Assembly: GCA_964649415.1 (NCBI GenBank)
Contig: CAZYSK010000007.1
Location: 1-64,000 of the forward strand
DNA from: CAZYSK01 sp964649415
Lineage (GTDB): Bacteria > Chloroflexota > Anaerolineae > B4-G1
DNA length: 64,000 nucleotides
Direction of reading: 5' to 3'
The position numbers were made by a program, and so were the translations under genes. The number at the start of each line of letters is the position of its first letter. The stretch's first letter is position 1. The notes under the pieces were generated by a model that saw only the letters and a list, made by a program, of their open reading frames with translations, was not told the origin of the DNA and made no database searches. This document shows positions 1 to 7,127 of the stretch, piece by piece.

Positions 1-27
1 GTTTCTTTGTGAAATGAACCATCTCAA

Positions 28-1476
28 ATGCGGGAAGTTATAGATTTACAAACCCCTAGGGTCTGGGAGGTGGACGCCGCGCTGCGCGACCTGGTGGACC
101 GGGGGCTGCTGCACCGCGACCGCGAGACGGGGCGCTACGACCTGCATCCCATCGTGCGGCGCTACGCCTACGACCGGCTGGGCGGCGAGGCGCGAGCCGA
201 CGCCCACGGCCGGTTGCGCGACTATTTCGCCGCCGTGCCCCCGCCCGAGCGGGTGACCACGCTGGACGACCTGGCCCCGGTGATCGAGCTCTACCACCAC
301 ACCGTGCGGGCCGGGCAATACGACGAGGCGTGCGACCTGTTCTACGACCGTATCAACAAGCCCACCTACTACCAGTTCGGCGCCTACCAGTTGCGGATCG
401 AGCTGCTGCGCGCCCTCTTCCCCGACGGCGAGGACAAGCCGCCGCGCCTGAAGGACGAGAGCGCCCAGGCCTGGACGCTGAACGAACTGGCCAACAGCTA
501 CAGCCTCAGCGGCCAGCCCCGCCGGGCGGTGCCGCTGTTTGAGCAGCAGATCGCCATCCGCGAGAAGCAGGGCGTCGAGCGCAGCGTCGCCGTCGGCCTG
601 GGGAACCTGGCCTGCATGGCCCAGATCCACATCGGCGCGCTGCGGGCCGCCGAGGCCAACCTGCGCCGCCAGATCGCGCTGGGCCGGGAGATCGAGGACG
701 AGCGCCTGGAGGCGGTCGGGCACCGGGAACTGGGCCGGCTGCTGGCCTGCCGCGGCGCCTGGGCCGAGGCGGAGGAGGAACTGGCGACAGCGCTGGCGCT
801 CTTTGAGGAGCACGGGGCGACACAATCGCAAGGTGTCACCTGGGCCTACTGCGCCCAGCGCGTCCTCCTGCTGGCCCGCTGGTCCGCCCTCAGCGGCGAC
901 CCGGAGTCGGAGATCGCCAACCGGCGATCGGCCACGGACGCCGCCCGCCGGGCGCTAGGACTGGCAGACGAGACGGCCCGCATCCGTTACCCCCACGAAC
1001 GCGACTACGTGCGCGCCCACTGGCTGCTGGGCGCCGCGCACCGCGCGAACGATGATCGGGACGCCGCCGAGCGCCACCTGAGCCAGGCCCTGACCCGCTG
1101 CCGGGGCATCAACATGGTCGACCACGAGGCCGACATCCTGCTCGACCTGGCCCGGCTGCGCCACGCCCAGGGGCACCGCGAGGAGGCCCTGCGCCTGGCG
1201 GAGGAGGCGCGCCTCATCGCCGAGCGCAGCGGCTACGCTTTCCAGGGCGCGGACGTGCACCTCTTCCTGGCTGAGCTGGCGCTGGGGGCGGGAGATACCG
1301 GGGCGGCGCTGGGCCACGCCGAGACGGCCCGCGAGCTGGCGACCTGCGACGGCCCACCGGACCATACCTACCGGGTCGCCTACGAGGAGGCGAGGGCGCT
1401 GCTGGGCAGGCTGGGCGCTGATCAGTCTGTGGGGCCGTCTGTGAGGCCGTCCGCCGGCGAGCGAGCCGGGAGATGA
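28..1476 (+). CDS. TPR-repeat C-terminal part of a STAND/NB-ARC-type ATPase (5'-truncated remnant)
   Basis: The 482-residue product opens with a winged-helix-like stretch (about residues 13-55, including LHPIVRRYAYDRL), of the kind that follows an NB-ARC ATPase module. The rest, from about residue 130, is TPR-like helices with many Ala/Glu/Leu pairs. No P-loop or Walker B is present, and an in-frame TGA at 10-12 rules out extension upstream, so the ATPase half is missing. The first 60 bases are AT-rich and change abruptly to GC-rich coding sequence, suggesting an insertion, deletion or assembly junction. The tail (VGPSVRPS) is encoded by a 12-bp tandem repeat. Full-length relatives are large signalling or regulatory proteins; whether this remnant is expressed is unknown. 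Confidence 0.6.
   Translation: MREVIDLQTPRVWEVDAALRDLVDRGLLHRDRETGRYDLHPIVRRYAYDRLGGEARADAHGRLRDYFAAVPPPERVTTLDDLAPVIELYHHTVRAGQYDEACDLFYDRINKPTYYQFGAYQLRIELLRALFPDGEDKPPRLKDESAQAWTLNELANSYSLSGQPRRAVPLFEQQIAIREKQGVERSVAVGLGNLACMAQIHIGALRAAEANLRRQIALGREIEDERLEAVGHRELGRLLACRGAWAEAEEELATALALFEEHGATQSQGVTWAYCAQRVLLLARWSALSGDPESEIANRRSATDAARRALGLADETARIRYPHERDYVRAHWLLGAAHRANDDRDAAERHLSQALTRCRGINMVDHEADILLDLARLRHAQGHREEALRLAEEARLIAERSGYAFQGADVHLFLAELALGAGDTGAALGHAETARELATCDGPPDHTYRVAYEEARALLGRLGADQSVGPSVRPSAGERAGR
1425..1460 (+). repeat. 12-bp-period tandem repeat at the gene 3' end
   Basis: Units GTCTGTGGGGCC and GTCTGTGAGGCC, then a degenerate third unit, lie in the last codons of the TPR gene and encode its Pro/Ser/Arg tail. 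The same 12-bp period recurs at 5881, 14860 and 17257. Confidence 0.6.
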
Positions 1477-1617
1477 CGTCGGGGCAATCGTTTGCGCCTT
1501 TTGCGTTCTGGGGTATACTTCGATTTACCATGGGCTGGCAGTGGATTGACGGGCGGTTTCGATACCGCAACGATACTGTAACGTAAAAGAAACCTTAAAG
1601 GCCCCCGCCTTGGGCTA

Positions 1618-1653
1618 TACTGATTCTAGCGATTCTACTGATTCTAGCGATTC
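1618..1653 (+). promoter_or_regulatory. Perfect 18-bp tandem direct repeat upstream of the BTAD regulator, with a possible -10 element
   Basis: TACTGATTCTAGCGATTC occurs twice back to back (1618-1635 and 1636-1653), followed by TTG. A TATACT (1616-1621) overlaps the first copy and could be a -10 box; no good -35 is visible. A related motif lies at 5078-5100 ahead of the small-peptide genes, so these may be operator sites for the adjacent activator. The sequence is seen; the regulatory role is inferred. Confidence 0.5.
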
Positions 1654-1725
1654 TTGGGAGCCCGCGGATTCGGCGGTGCTCTCATTCGGGTAACCCAGCC
1701 AGCCATCCCAGGAGTGCCTAGGCCC

Positions 1726-4700
1726 TTGTCTGTTCCTGGACTCACGCTGATCCGTTCCAAGCTACTGGTGCCCAGCCCTGCTGGCCTTCTGCACCGCCCC
1801 CGCGTGTCGCAGGCCATCGAGCACGGCCTGGAGCGCAAGCTGACGCTCATCTCCGCGCCGGCCGGCTACGGCAAGACGTCGGCCTTGATTGGCTTCGCCC
1901 GCCACAGCCCTGTCCCGGTGTGCTGGTACACGGCCGACGAGCGCGATCGGGACCTGGGCGTGTTCGTCGAGTACCTGGTCGGCGCTGTCGGCGAGCGCTT
2001 CCCCGGCTTCGGCCAGCGGACCCGGGCGGCGCTGGACGCCCTGTCGGGCGATCTCGTCCAGGGCTCGGCCACGGTCGTGGGGGAGCTGGTCAATGAGATG
2101 CTGGAGATCGACTCCCCGCTCGTCCTCGTGGTGGACAACTACGAGGCGCTGGACGGCGCGTTCGGCATCCGGACTTTCGTCCGCCACCTGCTCGACGTGC
2201 TCCCCTTCAATTGCCACCTGATGCTGGGCAGCCGCGTGCTCCCCGGTGTCCCCGTCGCCCGCCTGGTGGCCAAGAGCCAACTGGCCGGCTTGACGGTGAA
2301 CGAACTGCGCTTCGCCCCCGAGGAGATTCGCGACCTGCTGCGCCTGTCGGAGGTCGTCGAGGTATCGGAGGCTCAGGCGCAGGAGATCGCCGCGAAGTCC
2401 GAGGGCTGGATCACGGGCGTCCTGCTGCTGGCCGACCTGCTGCGCGAGGATGTTCGGGCCGGCGTGCTGGGTGTGGAGAAGGCTACCGCGGACACGTACG
2501 ACTACCTGGCCCGCGAGGTGGTGAGCCGGCAGCCGCCCGACGTCCAGCAGTTCCTGCACACCTCGGCCGTGCTGCGCGAGGTGTCCCCACGGCTGTCGCG
2601 CGAGATACTCGGCGTCAGGGACCCGCGGGCCCTGATGGCGGAGGTGGAGCGGCGCAACCTGTTCGTCACCCGCCTGGGCCGGGGGGGCGCGCTCACCTAT
2701 CGCTACCACAACCTGTTCCGCGATTTCCTGCACCGGCGGCTGCGCCAGAAAGACCCTGCGCGCTACGCCGAACTGCACATGCGGGCCGCGCGGCGCTTCG
2801 AGCGAGACAACGACGTCGAGGAGGCGGTGTACCATTACCTGGCCGCCGACTCTCATCCTCACGCGACGACGCTGATGGAGCGGGTCGCGTTGGAGTGGTT
2901 CACCCGGGGGCGGGTCGAGACACTGCTGGGTTGGGCCGAGGCGTTGTCCGAGGAGGCTCGCTCCAAGGCGCCCAGGCTGTTGCTCTATCAGAGCAAGGTG
3001 CTCACCGACCGCTTCGGCTATGAGCAGGCGCGACAGGCGCTGAAGTACGCCGAGGCCGGTTTTGTCGCCCGGGGAGACGTGACGCAGTTGGCCGGCGTGT
3101 ACAACCAGCGTGCCTGGCTGAGGCTGTTTGAAGGCCGCTACGAGGACGCGGTTGTCGAGGCGCAGAAATCGCTCACCGTGCTGGATCGGCAGGAGACGCC
3201 TGGGCGAGCGCAGGCGCAGCGGCTCATCGGGAGGGCCTACGTCGGGCTGGGGCGTTTTACGGAGGGGATCGCGCAACTGGAGGAAGCGCTCGAGCTGTAC
3301 CGGGAGAGCGGGAGCCTGTATGACGTGGTCAACCTGCTGCAGGACCTGGGCACCGCCCTGGTTGACGTGGGACGCTTCGATGAGGCGGTCAACTGCATGA
3401 GCGAGGCGTTGACCATTGGGCGACGGTTGGGCTCGCTGACGCAACTGGCCGGCGTGCTCAACAACCTGGGCTGGCTGCAGTACGCACGGGGGGAGTACCA
3501 GGAGTCACTGGCTCTGTATGAAGAGGGATTGGCAGCCGCGCAACGGGGTGGCGCGCTGCGGTTCCAGGCCTACATCTCGGTCGGCATGGCCGATCTCTAC
3601 CGGGATGTGGGTTTCTACGAACAGGCCCGGCGACTGTACAACGAGGGCTGGCAGATCGCCCAGGAAAGCGAGCCGGGACTGGCCGTCTATCTCCTGACGG
3701 CCCACTCCTGTGTGCACCGTTGGCAGGGCGACTACATGCGCGCCATGACCGTGCTGGAGCACGCCCACCAGTTGGCCGAGGAGAAGGGATTGGAGTTCGA
3801 GACGCGAGGGCTCCTGCCTGTGGACAAGGGGATCACGCTTGCGGAGAGCGGTGATGGTGAGACCGGCCGGCGCCTGCTTTCCGACGCCGCGCGTTTCCTG
3901 GAGCAGCGCCAGGCCCGGCGAGACCTGGCCCGCGCCTGGTTCCTGCTGGCCAAGGCTTACCTGCTGGCCGGTGAGCGAGAAAAGGCCGTCGTGAAGTTGC
4001 GCCGGGCGATGGATCTGGTGGACGAGATCGGCATATACCAGTTCGCCGCTGCGGAGGGGCAACACGCTGAGGATCTCCTGAGGCTGGGCATCTCCGAGGG
4101 CATCGCGCCCTGTCGCCTCATCCCGGAGCGGGTGGAAGGGCTCAGGGCGTTCAGGGAGGAATTGGCGCTCACCGATGCGCTGGGAGAGACAGAGGACGGC
4201 GCGGTCAGCAACCTGGAGGTGTACACCCTGGGCGACGGACGGGTGGTCTGCGACGGCCGCCTGGTCCCGCCGTCCGAATGGCAGGGAGCGATGGCCAAGG
4301 AGCTGTTCTACTACATCCTGCTGCACGGGCCGCTGGAGCGGGACGCCATCGGCCTGGTCTTCTGGCCCGACCTGTCCACACGGAGGATGCGGGACAGTTT
4401 CCACACCACGCTGTATCGCATGCGCCGTGCCGTGGGTGCCGACGTGATCGTGGTCGAGGATGGGCGCTACCGCGTGGGCGACGTGGACTGCTGGTTGGAC
4501 GTCGAGCAATTCGAGGATTCGGTCGAGCGGGCGCGCCTGCTGCCCCCGGGCGATTGGCAGACGGAGAACCTCTGGCGGCGCGCGGTGTCGCTCTATCAGG
4601 GCGATTTCCTGCCCGAGGTAGAGCGGGTGTGGTGCGTGGCGAGGCGGGAGGCGTTGCGCGAGATGCACATCGAGGCGTTGCTTGGGGTGGGGCGGTGCCA

Positions 4701-4941
4701 GGAGGCGCGGCAGGCGTTCGACGAGGCGATTGCCTGGTATCGACGCGCCCTCGAGGTCGACGGGCTGCGGGAGGACGTGCACCGGCGTATCATGCAGTGC
4801 TACGACCGGGCCGGTCGCCGGGCCGAGGCGTTGGCTCAGTATGGTCGGTGCCAGGAGATCCTGATGCAGGAGATGGGGCTGGAGCCGGCCCGTGAGACCA
4901 GGCAGTTGTATGAACGGATACTTGGAAGGAGTGGTGACTGA
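1726..4941 (+). CDS. MalT-like STAND ATPase fused to a C-terminal BTAD (SARP-type) transcriptional activator
   Basis: A protein of about 1071 residues. Near the N-terminus is a P-loop, APAGYGKTS (about residues 44-52), and a Walker B-like LVLVVDNYEALDG (about 130-142), as in LAL/MalT ATPases. The centre (about 340-800) is a long run of TPR helices. From about residue 826 there is an OmpR-like winged helix (SFHTTLYRMRRAVG, then EDGRYRVG) and then a BTAD domain to the end. The open frame reaches back to TTG at 1654, but that codon directly abuts an 18-bp repeat and has no Shine-Dalgarno. TTG 1726 follows AGGAG at 1710-1714, so it was chosen; GTG 1714 is another option. A terminator follows the gene. 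Proteins of this type are ATP-dependent activators of nearby genes, so the downstream peptide genes are plausible targets. Confidence 0.9.
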   Translation: MSVPGLTLIRSKLLVPSPAGLLHRPRVSQAIEHGLERKLTLISAPAGYGKTSALIGFARHSPVPVCWYTADERDRDLGVFVEYLVGAVGERFPGFGQRTRAALDALSGDLVQGSATVVGELVNEMLEIDSPLVLVVDNYEALDGAFGIRTFVRHLLDVLPFNCHLMLGSRVLPGVPVARLVAKSQLAGLTVNELRFAPEEIRDLLRLSEVVEVSEAQAQEIAAKSEGWITGVLLLADLLREDVRAGVLGVEKATADTYDYLAREVVSRQPPDVQQFLHTSAVLREVSPRLSREILGVRDPRALMAEVERRNLFVTRLGRGGALTYRYHNLFRDFLHRRLRQKDPARYAELHMRAARRFERDNDVEEAVYHYLAADSHPHATTLMERVALEWFTRGRVETLLGWAEALSEEARSKAPRLLLYQSKVLTDRFGYEQARQALKYAEAGFVARGDVTQLAGVYNQRAWLRLFEGRYEDAVVEAQKSLTVLDRQETPGRAQAQRLIGRAYVGLGRFTEGIAQLEEALELYRESGSLYDVVNLLQDLGTALVDVGRFDEAVNCMSEALTIGRRLGSLTQLAGVLNNLGWLQYARGEYQESLALYEEGLAAAQRGGALRFQAYISVGMADLYRDVGFYEQARRLYNEGWQIAQESEPGLAVYLLTAHSCVHRWQGDYMRAMTVLEHAHQLAEEKGLEFETRGLLPVDKGITLAESGDGETGRRLLSDAARFLEQRQARRDLARAWFLLAKAYLLAGEREKAVVKLRRAMDLVDEIGIYQFAAAEGQHAEDLLRLGISEGIAPCRLIPERVEGLRAFREELALTDALGETEDGAVSNLEVYTLGDGRVVCDGRLVPPSEWQGAMAKELFYYILLHGPLERDAIGLVFWPDLSTRRMRDSFHTTLYRMRRAVGADVIVVEDGRYRVGDVDCWLDVEQFEDSVERARLLPPGDWQTENLWRRAVSLYQGDFLPEVERVWCVARREALREMHIEALLGVGRCQEARQAFDEAIAWYRRALEVDGLREDVHRRIMQCYDRAGRRAEALAQYGRCQEILMQEMGLEPARETRQLYERILGRSGD

Positions 4942-4994
4942 GACTGTCGCCCAGATAGCTGTCTTTTCCTCCAAGGTCCTCCGTTTGATCTGCG

Positions 4995-5020
4995 AAGGCT
5001 GCGTAAAGCAGCCTTTTTTT
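4995..5020 (+). terminator. Rho-independent terminator of the BTAD gene
   Basis: GGCTGC (4997-5002), loop GTAAA, GCAGCC (5008-5013), then seven T (5014-5020): a textbook intrinsic terminator 55 bp after the BTAD stop codon. The peptide genes downstream therefore need their own promoter. Confidence 0.9.
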
Positions 5021-5077
5021 GTTTCTGGAGGGCGCTTGTTTGACCGGTTGTCAGAGGTTTGTTTAGAGCCTTGTGCT

Positions 5078-5100
5078 ATTCTACCTAGCGAATCTAGAAT
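5078..5100 (+). promoter_or_regulatory. Putative operator/promoter element upstream of the peptide genes
   Basis: ATTCTACCTAGCGAATCT, followed by AGAAT, shares ATTCTAC and TAGCGA-TCT with the tandem repeat ahead of the BTAD gene (1618-1653). Its ends, ATTCTA and TAGAAT, are also complementary. It sits 15 bp before the start codon of the first small peptide gene. Shared binding by the BTAD protein is inferred. Confidence 0.35.
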
Positions 5101-5115
5101 CCAATGGAGGGAACG

Positions 5116-5289
5116 ATGAAGAACAAACAGAATCGGATCGCTGTGGTGGTGATGAGCTTGGTGGTGCTTCTGATGTTGGCTCTTGGCCCTGTGGCCTCCG
5201 GTGTGGCCGCAGCGCCCCAGGGTGGCGTTGTGGATGGGTTGCACGGCCTGTGGGCAGATCCGATGGCCGGTGGCGGCAGTGGAACGTAG
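5116..5289 (+). CDS. 57-aa secreted-looking or membrane-anchored peptide
   Basis: The start ATG 5116 has GGAGG at 5106-5110 with 5 nt spacing; the upstream ATG 5104 overlaps that site and is rejected. The peptide begins MKNKQNR, followed by a hydrophobic segment (about residues 8-31) ending in an Ala/Gly-rich stretch that could be a signal-peptidase site (GVAAAP). A short Gly-rich tail (GGVVDGLHG ... MAGGGSGT) follows. This looks like a signal peptide plus a mature peptide of about 22 residues. Its stop lies 10 bp before the NHLP-type peptide gene, so the two are probably cotranscribed. No family is recognised. It could be a secreted signal, a RiPP-like product or a small membrane protein. 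Confidence 0.6.
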   Translation: MKNKQNRIAVVVMSLVVLLMLALGPVASGVAAAPQGGVVDGLHGLWADPMAGGGSGT

Positions 5290-5298
5290 GTGATGGGA

Positions 5299-5490
5299 AT
5301 GGCGACACGCAAGATTGACGAGCTGGTCTGGCTGGCACTGACTGACTCCACGTTCCGCGAGCGCTTGCTCAATGGGCAGCGCCGCGAGATCGTGGCCAGT
5401 TTTGGCCTGACAGAAGTGGAACGGCAGGCCGTGTTGGCTGTGAAGGCCGATACGTTGGAGGCCTTCGCCGATGCCCTGTGCCAGCCCTAG
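5299..5490 (+). CDS. NHLP-clan short peptide (Os1348/Franean1_4349-like), copy 1
   Basis: A 63-residue protein; ATG 5299 is preceded by AGGTGA with 5 nt spacing (GTG 5290 and ATG 5293 are in-frame alternatives). It has the helical pattern of nitrile-hydratase-like leader peptides: a residue run ending in FRERLL, then FGLTEVER, then LEAFADALCQP with one Cys near the C-terminus. It is a clear paralogue of the peptide at 5661-5861 (F-x-LT-x-x-ER, then EFA or AFA). Some NHLP-clan members are precursors of ribosomally made, modified peptides; others have unknown roles. No modifying enzyme is seen nearby. The family assignment is from pattern recognition, not a search. Confidence 0.7.
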   Translation: MATRKIDELVWLALTDSTFRERLLNGQRREIVASFGLTEVERQAVLAVKADTLEAFADALCQP

Positions 5491-5508
5491 CAGCGGCGTT
5501 CAATGAAT

Positions 5509-5547
5509 CCCACTCTGGCTTGACGGCTGCGGCCGTGCCAGAGTGGG
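5509..5547 (+). promoter_or_regulatory. Long nested hairpin between the two peptide genes (attenuator or processing site)
   Basis: CCCACTCTGGC (5509-5519) pairs perfectly with GCCAGAGTGGG (5537-5547). Inside the loop, ACGGC pairs with GCCGT around a TGCG tetraloop, giving about 16 bp of stem. No T-tract follows, so this is more likely an mRNA-stability or attenuation structure than a simple terminator. Confidence 0.6.
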
Positions 5548-5660
5548 CGTGATTGTGCCAGACGACCTTGAGGAAGACGCCTGGAGCGTTTCCTTGAGGG
5601 GCGTTTGGCTACCGGCTTTGCGGGTAGGGCATCGATTGCCGATAGATTAACGGAGGACCT

Positions 5661-5861
5661 ATGTCGAAAGTAGCGCTTCAAGCGGTTATTGGGACCGCGC
5701 TTGTGGACAGGCAGTTCTGCGAGGAATTTCTCGATGGGAAGCGGCCGGCTATCCTGGCCCAGTTCGATCTCACGGACGAGGAGCGGGAAACGGCTTTGGC
5801 GATGCGGTCGAATTCCATCCAGGAGTTTGCACGCGGGATGTGCGACTGGATGGTCTCCTGA
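5661..5861 (+). CDS. NHLP-clan short peptide (Os1348/Franean1_4349-like), copy 2
   Basis: A 66-residue protein whose ATG follows a good GGAGG site. It shares the layout of the peptide at 5299-5490: an N-terminal helix, FCEEFLDGKR, QFDLTDEER, then IQEFARGMCDWMVS with a Cys at a matching C-terminal position. The paralogues are only moderately similar, so the duplication is not recent. It lies 170 bp after copy 1, separated by a strong hairpin. The function is unknown; the clan includes leader peptides of modified natural products, so a precursor-peptide role is possible but unproven. Confidence 0.7.
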   Translation: MSKVALQAVIGTALVDRQFCEEFLDGKRPAILAQFDLTDEERETALAMRSNSIQEFARGMCDWMVS

Positions 5862-5880
5862 CCACGGAGACAGACCGACT

Positions 5881-5904
5881 GTCCGACCGTCTGCCCGACC
5901 GTCT
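5881..5904 (+). repeat. 12-bp tandem repeat after the second peptide gene
   Basis: GTCCGACCGTCT and GCCCGACCGTCT in tandem, followed by a degenerate unit, just downstream of the stop codon at 5861. It has the same period and base style as the repeats at 1425, 14860 and 17257. Confidence 0.6.
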
Positions 5905-6084
5905 GCGGTCGGCGTCGGCCTCGGCACTGGCATCGGCGACATCCGCCTCAAGAGGGGGTGATCGTCGTGCGCGCGTCTGTGTGCCGTGTATGATCTGGCT
6001 GTGTGCTGCGGAGACTTCTCATCTTTTCGGTCTGCGCCTGGTGTGAAGCGGAAGCCGGGCTTGCAGCTTGTGGGTTGAGCGTTA

Positions 6085-6672
6085 TTGGGTATTCCTGTGA
6101 CTTCGATCAAATCACTTCAATTGGACAGGGGATGGGAACACGTGGAGCGGGAAGCGTCAGCTGTGGATGGCTTTCTCGTGGAATGCCTGGCATGGGGGCT
6201 GCTGCGCGCCTATGGCGTTGAGGGCCCGCCTGTGCCCGTGCGGGAGATGATCCTCCATTCGCTTCCCATCTTTGATCGCTTGAGCATTCTGGAGTTGAAT
6301 CTGGGCCTGTACGATGCCACCTACAAACTCCTGCTAGATGGATCGCGGCTGATCGCGGTGGACACTGAGAAGCCGCAGGCCGTTCAACGTGCGAGTATGG
6401 CCAGGGAGTTGTACGTGGCTTTCTGTCATTCCTCTCGGGCGGCTGAATTGCGATGGCCTTACCGCGAGCAACCTCATCTCTGCAGCACCCTCTTTGCGCG
6501 CTGTCTGCTGATGCCTGCCGCGTGGGTGCGGCGGGCGTGTGCCGACGCCGTCTCTCTGGAGGATCTGGCTGCTCGTTTCGGTGCCCCGGTTCGCATGGCC
6601 GCGCAGCGCGTGAGTGAGACGGCATCTCACAAGTACGCCTCGGTCAGGTTCCCCCTCGTTGATCTTGCTTGA
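6085..6672 (+). CDS. ImmA/IrrE-like protein with a degenerate metalloprotease site
   Basis: The C-terminal half follows the ImmA/IrrE (COG2856) plan: an AREL helix where the zinc motif HExxH normally sits, then FARCLLMPAAWVRRA, then DLAARFGAPVRMAAQRV, matching the usual FA-x-x-LLMP and VS-x-x-A-x-x-RL pattern. The first His is Arg here (ARELYVAFCHS), so zinc proteolysis is doubtful and a sensing or antitoxin-like role is more likely. The start is uncertain: TTG 6085 gives 195 aa, while GTG 6097 and GTG 6142 are alternatives. It lies between the NHLP-clan peptides and an unknown gene, and may belong to that locus. Confidence 0.6.
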   Translation: MGIPVTSIKSLQLDRGWEHVEREASAVDGFLVECLAWGLLRAYGVEGPPVPVREMILHSLPIFDRLSILELNLGLYDATYKLLLDGSRLIAVDTEKPQAVQRASMARELYVAFCHSSRAAELRWPYREQPHLCSTLFARCLLMPAAWVRRACADAVSLEDLAARFGAPVRMAAQRVSETASHKYASVRFPLVDLA

Positions 6673-6743
6673 GCCGGTGCGGCACGGGGACTCTGTGCGC
6701 ATAGGACGAACGAGTTCATGACGCGGACTGGGAGATCGCATTG

Positions 6744-7055
6744 ATGCAAAACGACGACGTGCTCGGGGGTCAGCGGGAGATCGGTCCCGTCTGGTCCCAA
6801 CTTCTCTCTAGCGTGGCCAAACGGGAACGGGTCGTGATCGTGGGACTGGCCGAATCACTCGCGGATGATCTGTTCTATCTGGAGGAACCGTGGCGAGGGC
6901 GGTTCCTGGACCTGGTGGCCAACCTGGCCACCAGGTGGGGGTGGTCGGGCGAGCAGCCCACCCGTGAGGAAGTGGCGGCCTGGCTGGGTGCTGATCCCAA
7001 CCTGTATCAGCGGGTTTGGTCGTTGCTCCAGGCCTGGCCCAGGCCGGAGAGGTGA
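6744..7055 (+). CDS. Hypothetical protein, 103 aa
   Basis: No family is recognised. The start ATG 6744 has GGGAG 9-10 nt upstream (TTG 6741 is adjacent). The product is Trp-rich (FLDLVANLATRWGW, YQRVWSLLQAW) with a helical, soluble-looking composition and a helix-turn-like segment, TREEVAAWLGADPNLYQRV. It sits 70 bp after the ImmA/IrrE-like gene on the same strand and ends convergently 72 bp before tilS. It could be a partner of the degenerate ImmA-like protein. Confidence 0.55.
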   Translation: MQNDDVLGGQREIGPVWSQLLSSVAKRERVVIVGLAESLADDLFYLEEPWRGRFLDLVANLATRWGWSGEQPTREEVAAWLGADPNLYQRVWSLLQAWPRPER

Positions 7056-7127
7056 TCCGTCGCTGACCCGGGTGAGGGATCCGCAGCGGCCGTGTCACGG
7101 ACGGGCATGGGCCAGAGCGAGCGTCCG

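Noticed and set aside
1762..5244. 560-aa and 579-aa minus-strand frames across the BTAD gene
   Set aside because: Shadows of a GC-rich gene whose ATPase and BTAD motifs are clear on the plus strand.
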